Below are positions 34,801-46,800 of a stretch of DNA of 64,000 nucleotides, piece by piece. A program made the position numbers and the translations under genes. Where the stretch lies: NCBI GenBank assembly GCA_964019135.1, contig OZ025260.1, forward strand, positions 33,660,254 to 33,724,253, given 5' to 3'. A model generated the notes under the pieces. The model saw only the letters and a list, made by a program, of their open reading frames with translations, did not search any database and was not told the DNA's origin. Numbering within the stretch: position 1 is the first letter of the stretch; each line of letters begins with the position of its first letter. Origin of the DNA: Arenicola marina. Lineage: Eukaryota > Annelida > Polychaeta > Arenicolidae.

Positions 34801-37800
34801 GGGTTGTGTGTTTCAGAGCTGCCCATAATGCCTGGGGGGTTGTGTGTTTCAGAGCTGCCCATAATGCCTGGGGGGTTGTGTGTTTCAGAGCTGCCCATAA
34901 TGCCTGGGGGGTTGTGTCTTTCAGAGCTGCCCATAATGCCTGGGGGGTTGTGTGTTTCAGAGCTGCCCATAATGCCTGGGGGGTTGTGTGTTTCAGAGCT
35001 GCCCATAATGCCTGGGGGGTTGTGTGTTTCAGAGCTGCCCATAATGCCTGGGGGGTTGTGTGTTTCAGAGCTGCCCATAATGCCTGGGGGGTTGTGTGTT
35101 TCAGAGCTGCCCATAATGCCTGGGGGTTTGTGTGTTTCAGAGCTGCCCATAATGCCTGGGGGTTTGTGTGTTTCAGAGCTGCCCATAATGCCTGGGGGGT
35201 TGTGTGTTTCAGAGCTGCCCATAATGCCTGGGGGTTGTGTGTTTCAGAGCTGCCCATAATGCCTGGGGGGTTGTGTGTTTCAGAGCTGCCCATAATGCCT
35301 GGGGGGTTGTGTGTTTCAGAGCTGCCCATAATGCCTGGGGGTTTGTGTATTTCAGCGCTGCCCATAATGCCTGGGGGGGTTGTGTGTTTCAGAGCTGCCC
35401 ATAATACCTGGGGGGTTGTATGTTTCAGAGCTGCCCATAATGCCTGGGGGGTTGTATGTTTCAGAGCTGCCCATAATGCCTCGGGGGGTTGTGTGTTTCA
35501 GAGCTGCCCATAATGCCTGGGGGTTTGTGTGTTTCAGAGCTGCTGATTGATATGCTTGGGGTGCTGGCCAGCTACAGTGTCACAGTGAAGGAGCTGAAGT
35601 TGTTGTTCAGCATGCTGAAGGGAGTCTCAGCGAAATGGGTAATTTTCGTTTTGTTTTTTTGGGTAATGATAGCTAGAGTCGTTAACATTGTTCTTTAGTT
35701 CACTGAGAGAACGGCCGACCGCGTTATGTGTGTATTATCTAGGTCCTGTATGAAGCCTATTGAAAGGGTTCCCACCATGCGGGGAATGCTATACTGTATA
35801 TGACATCAGGTAAAGATGTTATTCCGTCCACTGAAAAGACTGCCAGCTAAGTGGGTCCGAGTAAATGTCATTGAAGTAAAGCTGTTTTGGAGCCGTGTAA
35901 AGGGAGGGTAAGCCCCAGGGTGACAGGCTGTGTATGGGCTGGCCCGACCGCCGTGGGCTGTGGGTCGTCGCCAGGAGGGTAAGCCCTAGGGTGACAGGCT
36001 GTGTATGGGCTGGCCCGACCGCCGTGGGCTGTGGGTCGTCGCCAGGAGGGTAAGCCTCAGGGTGACAGGCTGTGTATGGGCTGGCCCGACCGCCGTGGGA
36101 TGTGGGTCGTCGCCAGGAGGGTAAGCCCCAGGGTTACAGGCTGTGTATGGGCTGGCCCGACCGCCGTGGGCTGTGGGTCGTCGCCAGGAGGGTAAGCCCC
36201 AGGGTGACAGGCTGTGTATGGGCTGGCCCGACCGCCGTGGGCTGTGGGTCGTCGCCAGGAGGGTAAGCCCCAGGGTGACAGGCTGTGTATGGGCTGGCCC
36301 GACCGCCGTGGGCTGTGGGTCGTCCAAGGCAATAAAAACCTCAAGGAACTTGGAGGGGATCTTTATGCCATGGTGTGTCTTTGTCCTGGACCACTATGCC
36401 ATAGACTGTGTGCCGGCTAGGGTCTCGGTAGGCGATTTGGTTATATGTGGCCGGGCTGAGCTGCGGATCAACAGGTCGTGGGTTCGAACCCTGGCACCTG
36501 CTTGATCTAGAACAACGTAAATTTCATTGACCTGGGAGGTTACTTGGCCCAATGCAGCCTTCATATCCGAAGCAGAACGGCCTAAAATATGTCACCCCCA
36601 ACCCCACCCCCACCCCCACCCCTCCATGTCCCTACCGTGCTGATTATATGACGTCTAAGCCAAGGGAGATGGGAGCAAGTTCGATACATAATTCTATGTT
36701 AATATCAAGATAATTTGTTATTCGTTATGAAGTATTTTTTGGAGATTCTCAGATGTAGCTGCGTAACCTAGCGGCGTGCGCGTAGGTGTGTACAGTACAG
36801 TACTCATTATGTGTGTACATCTGTGTACTTGTGTGTAGATGTATGTCTTATTGTGATCTGAGCCCACACCTCCACATAATAATCCCCCCCCCCCTTTCCA
36901 CCACAGCCCCGCCACTCGGTGAAGCTGCTGCAGGTGCTCCGACAGATGCCCCAGAGACACGGGCCGGACGAGTTCTACAGCCTGCCGGGAAAGAAAGGAG
37001 CAGTGAGTGCCGAGTTTATTCTCTACATGTTCATATTCATCCAAATTGAACCGGTGTCAGATTTATATTGCTTGGGTAAAAAACTCGAATGTTCAAATCA
37101 AATATTGAAACTCCTACTAAATATGTACACAAAGTCCATGGCAAGTGTAGTGTAATTTACCACGAATAATATTCACTATGAATATATATATGATATATTC
37201 AGGGCACCATCTCTGGACCAACGTTCAATGGTCGATGCATATCAGCTGAGCTATAGAACAATAAATAAATTATTATAATAATAAATCATAATAATATATT
37301 ATTATAACGTTATCATTATTATATATTGAGTGGGGCTGGGTTTTTGTCGTTGTGTCACGGAAACCACGTGGAGTACCACGTGATCGATGAGAATTTGCCT
37401 GACTTTGGGACTTGTCCCCCACCCCCCTCCCATCTAGGCCGTGGCCCTGCCGCCCTTCTCCAAGTGGCCCTACCAGAACGGCTGGACCTTCCACTGCTGG
37501 TTCAGGCTGGATCCGGTCACCGGAGTCAACATAGAGAGGGAAAAACCGTATCTCTACTGGTAAGATTTGTCACTCAGCAAATAGCGTTGTGGTTCCTGGT
37601 ACCGGGTACTTCAATTAAACTTCCGGCTGTTACCCCCCGGCAGCATCATAGCATCATATAAGATATTCTATAGCAAATGGGAATTCATAGTTATTTTATC
37701 GCCTTTGTACATATATTATATACATTAGGATGAGGTCTTGAGTACAGTTAAGTTTAATTATTTCCATACTGAATAGTTTAGAATTCCGAATTCATATAAG

Positions 37801-40800
37801 AAAAGAACGATTTTCTCATATAATGTCGAAATAAACTAACTTTCTAACTTTCGGGATAGTCAGTCAACTTTCGGGATAGTCAGTCATCGGTGAGCCACTT
37901 TATAAAGTTTTGTTTGTTTACATCCTGCTAGATGTTTAATCGTTTGTTTACTTCCACGACAGCTTTCGCACCAGCAAAGGCATCGGCTACTCAGGCCATT
38001 TCCTAGGCAACGCCCTTGTGATAACTTCTATGAAGGTCAAAGGCAAGGGCTTCCAGCACTGCATCAAGTACGACTTCAAACCCAGACAGGTGGGTAGCTG
38101 TTGTACGGCCTGGCAGCCTGTCTTTGGCAAGCAATTAGTTAAAACAGCAGTTGGTAACATCGTATCTATCTTTTCTCAGATTCAGCTTCTCTTTGGGAAG
38201 CGACATTTAAATTAATTGTGTGTCCTGAACTACTGTCTTTGGTAACGTGCTGCGCGTCATCGTACGTGCTTACATGTTTTGTTTTGTATCTCGACGGATT
38301 AAAATTCTGCATATAGCGCAATTTTCTGGTTCATTGCAAATGCCGTGCATCGTTCATTAGGCAGCTTTCCTTGATTTTGGGCGTTGACAATATACAATGT
38401 GGTATATGTTTGGAATCATGGTGGCATAAGGACATAATAATTACTTTATTTAAAGCGGGTGTCCAACCTAATTTAATTACGATCTGCACCGAAAGTTTAC
38501 ATCTTAAAATTATATTGGCGAGTGTTAACACTTGGTTTCGGCCGACTGGTAAGCAGAAGAAAATTAAGGCAACCCGCCCCCAGCAATGTCAAGCAGAGCG
38601 CCATTTTGCCGGGAGCAGTGACGCATATTGTGACTATTCATATGGCGCCGCCTTACGCTATAACTCGCTGAGAGAGAGATCAGGGCCGCGATTTACAGAT
38701 GAACAGCGGCAGTTCCAAGCCGCGCAGTAGCGCAAGATCTTAGTCTTTCATGGAAAAGTACCATCCTAACAAATTGATATACGTCTTGCGACGATTGACT
38801 CCGCACCAATTCCATAATTGAAGTTACATCCGCAGCTATTTATATTAGCGATTATCACGCGCTCTAGTTTTGCTCACACAATAGGCGCAATTTCCGGTTT
38901 GAATAAATTAGAGTATCGCCTCCTGATTGGTCAATCACAGACACGCCTCCAAAAAGGGCTGCCGCCTGGTAGGCGGCGAAATCTTGCCTGGCGGTCACTT
39001 CTAAATTTTATTGTGAGCTACAGACAGAACGAAAAATTTTGTAATTTGGGGGATAGACAATTGGGTATTATATGAATCGGTAAAGCAGCGTTAGAGGCCA
39101 GGCTGGCGGTTCCCTTTAATGACCAGGTGTTCCTATCCTCTACTTGGTATCAGTCACCGATAACTAAAACCACTTCTTTTGACTATGTGTATAGATGTTC
39201 TCTGTTCGCAGTATATAGCCGGGTCTTTTGACCACGTGTATACTTTATCCTCTGTTTGCAGTGGTACATGGTGTCAGAGGTCTATAGCCGGGTCTTTTGA
39301 CCACGTGTATACTTTATCCTCTGTTTGCAGTGGTACATGGTGTCAGAGGTCTATAGCCGGGTCTTTTGATCACGTGTATACTTTATCCTCTGTTTGCAGT
39401 GGTACATGGTGTCAGTGGTCCATATCTACAACCGCTGGAGCAAGAGCGAGCTCAAGTGCTTTGTCGACGGCCAGCTTGTGTCTCACGCCGAGATGACGTG
39501 GCTTGTCAGCACCAATGACGTATGTACCGCGTCACCGTCGCTCCGGTGGTGACGTCACACTGACGTAATGGTGTTTCGCGATTCGCGAATAGTGACTGTA
39601 CGTTAACAGGCCAGCAGGCATGTTTTAGCCTCACTCGGTCTGCCGCAGCCTTTGTTTCGTTCTGTGTGTGTGTATACGTTAAGGAGATCAGCGAATGACG
39701 GTAATTCCTTGTTAACATTAAATAATGTGAGGACGATACTATACACGTGATAGTTCACTCCAGCCATCCGTCAAATTTCTTTTACATATAACTATGTAGA
39801 CTATGGAGCTGTATGCGCGATATTTCGCTACAACTGCGTTATACATCTTGTTGGGTAGAGCTATAAACGTGATGTCTTACTACAGCGGTTTTGTTACGTA
39901 GAAGTATAAACGTGCTATCTCACTGAAGCCGTTTTGTCGGGTGGAGCTAGAAGCGCGATATTTCACTACAGCCGTTTTGTTAGGTAGAGCTATAAGCATG
40001 ATATCTCACTACATCCGTTTTGTTAGACAGAGCCATAAACGTGATATCCCACATCAGCCGTTTGTTAGATAGAGCTAGAAACGTGATATCCCACATCAGC
40101 CGTTTTGTTAGATAGAGCTAGAAACGTGATATCCCACATCAGCCGTTTTGTTAGATAGAGCTAGAAACGTGATATCCCACATCAGCCGTTTTGTTAGATA
40201 GAGCTAGAAACGTGATATCTCACGTCAGTCGTTTGTTACAACCTCCCTGTAATGCGACTGTGTACATGTTTGGCCGCGCTCTTTGCAGCCGTTCGACAAG
40301 TGCTACCTGGGCGCCACCCCGGAGATGGACGTGGACACGATGTTCTGTGGCCAGCTCTCCTCCGTTTACCTGTTCAGCGAGACCCTCACCCCCAACCAGG
40401 TGGCGGCCATGTACCAGCTGGGCTCCGGATACAAGGTCAGACCCCACCCCCCACACCCCACACCCTCCTCTCCAGCACCAACTCAAAGACCACGATACCA
40501 TGGCCACAAAGCATGTTCTTGGTGTCCGTTTAATACTGTGTATAACGGATAACAATATATAATAAAATGAATAATAATAATAAAGTTATGTTTTGTAGAT
40601 TAACGTTTTTAATGCGTATATTGTTATCATGCTGGTAATTAACTGTGTAATTCTTGATTATTGACAAGTTATCTCTATTCTTGGTTGCATATTTGTATTG
40701 AAGTAGCCACCCCCATGCTAGTGACGGCCACAATCTTAACAATAATCGCCTGAACCAGTCTGCTTGTGACTCAGTTACACCCGACACATTTGTTGACATA

Positions 40801-43800
40801 TTGGTTTTGGTGAAGTCAGCGTTTATTAATCAGCTATGTTATTTGAAATATCCAGCATAAAATTAAGCCGGTCACATGTAGCGTCATTGACACAGCATGC
40901 TGCTGTAGTGTGTGGTCACATGTAGCGTCATTGACACAACATGCTGCTGTACTGTGTGGTCACATGTAGCGTCATTGACACAACATGCTGCTGTACTGTG
41001 TGGTCACATGTAGCGTCATTGACACAACATGCTGCTGTACTGTGTGGTCACATGTAGCGTCATTGACACAACATGCTGCTGTACTGTGTGGTCACATGTA
41101 GCGTCATTGACACAGCATGCTGTTGTACTGTGTGCTCCTTGTCCTATGGTCTTCAATGTGGAAAGCTACTGTTACTACTAACATGGAGCATCATTTAACC
41201 TTCATCATTTCAGAGTCAGTTCAGATTTGAGAACGAAAGCAGCGTGCTAATGAGTGACGCCACAAAGAGGGTGAGTCTGAAGCTGAAGGGGTCATCAGAG
41301 TGTCAAGCATACATGTTTGTTTTTCTTAATATGACTGTAGATTAAGAGATGAAAAATCGATCGCGTTTGACGCTGAACAAATATCTTATTTTCTGTTATA
41401 GAAAATGTGCATACCAGTATGGCCTCTTTGTACGCATTTATACACATAATCAGTTCGATCTGTAGGCAGTTTGCCCTGTTTGTATGCTACCTGTTGGGCC
41501 TATATGTGACCTGGTTCCTCTGCCTCCTCCAGATCCTATATGACACTCGCCTGACGAACGCCATTGTCTTCATGTACACACCGGTGGCCTGCGACAGCCA
41601 GCTCTGTCTGGAGTCCTCCCCCAAGGGCAACCCCTCCTTCTTCACCCACACCCCGCACGCCCTCATGCTGAACGACGTCAAGGCGGTCCTCACCCACTCC
41701 ATACACAGCACTCTCCACTCCATAGGGGGCGTGCAGGTAGGTTGTCTCACCCACTCCATGCACAGCACTCTCCACTCCATAGGGGGCAAGGAGGTACGTC
41801 CTCACCCACTCCATACACAGCACTCTCCACTCCATAGGGGGCGTGCAGGTAGGTTGTCTCACCCACTCCATACACAGCACTCTCCACTCCATAGGGGGCG
41901 TGCAGGTAGGTTGTCTCACCCACTCCATACACAGCACTCTCCACTCCATAGGGGGCGTGCAGGTAGGTTGTCTCACCCACTCCATGCACAGCACTCTCCA
42001 CTCCATAGGGGGCGTGCAGGTAGGTTGTCTCACCCACTCCATGCACAGCACTCTCCACTCCATAGGGGGCGTGCAGGTAGGTTGTCTCACCCACTCCATA
42101 CACAGCACTCTCCACTCCATAGGGGGCGTGCAGGTAGGTTGTCTCACCCACTCCATACACAGCACTCTCCACTCCATAGGGGGCGTGCAGGTAGGTCGTC
42201 TCACCCACTCCATAGGGGGCGTGCAGGTAGGTTGTCTCACCCACTCCATGCACAGCACTCTCCACTCCATAGGGGGCGTGCAGGTAGGTTGTCTCACCCA
42301 CTCCATACACAGCACTCTCCACTCCATAGGGGGCGTGCAGGTAGGTTGTCTCACCCACTCCATGCACAGCACTCTCCACTCCATAGGGGGCGTGCAGGTA
42401 GGTTGTCTCACCCACTCCATACACAGTACTCTCCACTCCATAGGGGGCAAGGAGGTACGTTCTCACCCACTTCATACACATCACTCTCCACTCCATAGGG
42501 GGCGTGCAGGTAGGTTGTCTCACCCACTCCATACACAGCACTCTCCACTCCATAGGGGGCGTGCAGGTAGGTTGTCTCACCCACTCCATACACAGCACTC
42601 TCCACTCCATAGGGGGCGTGCAGGTAGGTTGTCTCACCCACTCCATACACAGCACTCTCCACTCCATAGGGGGCGTGCAGGTAGGTCGTCTCACCCACTC
42701 CATGCACAGCACTCTCCACTCCATAGGGGGCGTGCAGGTAGGTTGTCTCATCCATTCCATACACAGCACTCTCCACTCCATAGGGGGCGTGCAGGTACGT
42801 TCTCACCCACTCCATACACACCACTCTCCACTCCATAGGGGGCGTGCAGGTAGGTTGTCTCACCCACTCCATACACACCACTCTCCACTCCATAGGGGGC
42901 GTGCAGGTAGGTTGTCTCACCCACTCCATACACACCACTCTCCACTCCATAGGGGGCGTGCAGGTAGGTTGTCCCACCCACTCCATACACAGCACTTTCC
43001 ACTCCATAGAGGGCGTGCAGTTAGGTTGTCTCACCCACTCCATACACAGCACTCTCCACTCCATAGGGGGCGTGCAGGTAGGTTGTCTCACCCATTCCAT
43101 ACACAGCACTCTCCACTCCATAGGGGGCGTGCAGGTAGGTTGTCTCACCCACTCCATACACAGCACTCTCCACTCCATAGGGGGCGTGCAGGTAGGTTGT
43201 CTCACCCATTCCATACACACCACTCTCCACTCCATAGGGGGCGTGCAGGTAGGTTGTCTCACCCACTCCATACACAGCACTCTCCACTCCATAGGGGGCG
43301 TGCAGGTAGGTTGTCCCACCCACTCCATACACAGCACTCTCCACTCCATAGGGGGCGTGCAGGTAGGTTGTCTCACCCACTCCATACACAGCACTCTCCA
43401 CTCCATAGGGGGCAAGCAGGTACGTTCTCACCCACTCCATACACACCACTCTCCACTCCATAGGGGGCGTGCAGGTAGGTTGTCTCACCGATTCCACAGG
43501 GGGCGTGCAGGAAGGTAGTCTCCTCCATTCCATACACAGTACTCTCCACTCCATAGGGGGCGTGCAGGTAGGTTCTCACCCATTCCATACACAGGGATCG
43601 TACCGCGTGTCAATGGAAAAGAAAAAGTCATATAATTATACACATTAACCTACGATTTGTTAAGATACGTTTAAACTTTAAAATACTTACAAAATCATTG
43701 GCCGTTAAATGGTTGCATTTCCTATCAAACTACCCACTCCTGAGATATTGTTTTGCCGTCTCTCTATTTAAATTCATAACAGCTAAACGTCAAACTCAAA

Positions 43801-46800
43801 CAGTTACGTAACCATATGCTTCATATATACCGTTGCGTGTTTGTGTTTCAGGTGTTGTTCCCGCTCTTCGGGCAGCTGGACTTTGTCCAAACCTCGTCAG
43901 ATGGCGAGAATGAGAAAGTGGACTACACGATATGGTGAGCACTGTATTCCCGAATAGAGACAGGACAGTGTAGCACAGGTCCGCTGTCCTAGAGACAGGA
44001 CAGTTTAGCACAGGTCCGCTGTCCTAGAGACAGGGCAGTGTAGCACAGGTCCGCTGTCCTAGAGACAGGACAGTTTAGCACAGGTCCGCTGTCCTAGAGA
44101 CAGGACAGTGTAGCACAGGTCCGCTGTCCTAGAGACAGGACAGTTTAGCACAGGTCCGCTGTCCTAGAGACAGGACAGTGTAGCACAGGTCCGCTGTCCT
44201 AGAGACAGGACAGCTTAGCACAGGTTCTTTGTCCTAGAGACAGGGCAGTTTAGCACAGGTCCGCTGTCCTAGAGACCGGACAGTTTAGCACAGGTCCGCT
44301 GTCCTAGAGACAGGACAGTGTAGCACAGGTCCGCTGTCCTAGAGACAGGACAGTTTAGTACAGGTCTGCTGTCCTAGAGACAGGGCAGTGTAGCGCAGGT
44401 CCGCTGTCCTAGAGACAGGGCAGTGTAGCACAGGTCCGCTGTCCTAGAGACAGGACAGTGTAGCACAGGTCCGCTGTCCTAGAGACAGGACAGTTTAGCA
44501 CAGTTCCGCTGTCCTAGAGACAGGACAGTGTAGCACAGGTCCGCTGTCCTAGAGACAGGACAGTTTAGCACAGGTCCGCTGTCCTAGAGACAGGACAGTG
44601 TAGCACAGGTCCGCTGTCCTGGAGACAGGACAGTTTAGCACAGGTCCGCTGTCCTAGAGACAGGGCAGTGTAGCACAGGTCCCGCTGTCCTAGAGACAGG
44701 ACAGTTTAGCACAGGTCCGCTGTCCTAGAGACAGAACAGTGTAGCACATGTCCGCTGTCCTAGAGACAGGACAGTGTAGCACAGGTCCGCTGTCCTAGAG
44801 ACAGGACAGTTTAGCACATGTCCGCTGTCCTAGAGACAGGACAGTTTAGCACAGGTCCGCTGTCCTACAGACAGGACAGTGTAGCACAGGTCCGCTGTCC
44901 TAGAGACAGGACAGTGTAGCACAGGTCCGCTGCCCTAGAGACAGGACAGTTTAGCACAGGTCCGCTGGCCTAGAGACAGGACAGTGTAGCACAGGTCCGC
45001 TGTCCTAGAGACAGGACAGTTTAGCACAGGTCCGCTGTCCTAGAGACAGGACAGTGTAGCACAGGTCCGCTGTCCTAGAGACAGGACAGTGTAGCACATA
45101 TCCGCTGTCCTAGAGACAGGTTCACAACATGGATCGCGTTCTGGTCGTAAACTAGGCAGACAATGCTGAAGTAATTACAAACTATTTATGACAACATCTA
45201 TCCATAAATTCGGTTGACAACTGCGAAAGAGGACACGTTGCCGGACATGACCTGATATGGTATGGCCTTGACCTTGCAGCTCCACCTTGATGGGCCTGCT
45301 GTGTGACCTTCTGGAGAGTTCGGTCAACATTCAGCAGCAGTTGATTCAGAACAAAGGCTTCCTAGTCATCAGCTACCTGCTGGAGAAGGTAGGTGTGGCC
45401 TGTTGGGCAAACCTAGGCTGCTCCTCATGTAGAGTCTCAGGCCGCGTGAGATTTACATGGAACCAACACCGGTTAGCCGAAGTGACTGTTAGACCCGAGA
45501 AGCACCGAAACCGGGTTTTAATCTACCCAGAGACCAGTGGCCTATTTCACGTACATAGTTTATCCGGCTACGGGATTCTCATAACTGGCATAACAGCCTC
45601 CATTACCTTAATGCGACCCACGGATTCTTGGTTCCATATATCTCTTTCTCGCCGTGACGTCACTCCGGTGACAATCAAACAAATCAGGTCTTGTGAAATG
45701 AAATATTATGATGCGGTTTAAGCTAAATTTCAAGTAACTGACCGTAAATAATGTATACTGGACCTAGAGTGGTGGCATATAAGGCCGGATGCATCTTTTT
45801 GAAATGGATCAAAATGTCATCTGCTTTTTCAGTCGTCTCGTGAGCACGTGACGGAGGAGGTGCTGGACTGCTTCCTGAAGCTGACCAAGTACCTTGTCAA
45901 CCTGCCGACGGCCGGACCGCTCCTCAAACACATGTTTGATCACATCCTGTTTAACCCGGCTCTCTGGATCTACTCGCCTGTTCACGTAAATAATCAGACC
46001 TGGACTTCGGAACAGGCCTTCTTGCTCTCATTTTGCCTACAGATCTTTCAGGAATAAAAAAAATAGTCCTGAATCTTCCTTTCACTTCGATAGTATCTAG
46101 TTGTGTTTCCCGCCTCGAATCAGATCTGTTTCTATGTTCTACAGATAGAGATCAAGTTGTACCGGTATCACATCAGATCTGTTTCTATGTTCTACAGATA
46201 GAGATCAAGTTGTACCGGTATCACATCAGATCTGTTTCTATGTTCTACAGATAGAGATCAAGTTGTACCGGTATCACATCAGATCTGTTTCTATGTTCTA
46301 CAGATAGAGATCAAGTTGTACCGGTATCACATCAGATCTGTTTCTATGTTCTACAGATAGAGATCAAGTTGTACCGGTATCACATCAGATCTGTTTCTAT
46401 GTTCTACAGATAGAGATCAAGTTGTACCGGTATCACATCAGATCTGTTTCTATGTTCTACAGATAGAGATCAAGTTGTACCGGTATCACATCAGATCTGT
46501 TTCTATGTTCTACAGATAGAGATCAAGTTGTACCGGTATCACATCAGATCTGTTTCTATGTTCTACAGATAGAGATCAAGTTGTACCGGTATCACATCAG
46601 ATCTGTTTCTATGTTGTACAGGTACAGAACAAGCTGTACGAATACATGTCGACCGAATTCCTGAGTAACGCGCAAATCTACAGCAACATTCGACGCGTGA
46701 GCTCGGTGCTGCAAACCATGCACACCCTGAAGTACTACTACTGGGTGGTCAACCCCCTCGACCGCAGCGGCATCACCCCAAAGGGAGTCGGTTAGTGCCC

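Noticed and set aside
27838..35513. Many 80-520-codon frames on both strands ([23 protein letters not shown] types)
   Set aside because: By-products of the 36-bp array; frames switch wherever the G run changes length.
35906..36325. 71-bp array as copies of the exon 3 donor
   Set aside because: The units contain a donor-like ggGTAAGC but no exon 3 sequence.
41536..43554. Antisense frames of 300 or more codons over the 57-bp array
   Set aside because: Mirror of the exon 10-derived repeat; no independent gene evidence.
45389..45721. Extension of exon 12 by intron read-through
   Set aside because: Donor gtaggt is good, exon 13 joins in phase, and the read-through residues are not conserved.
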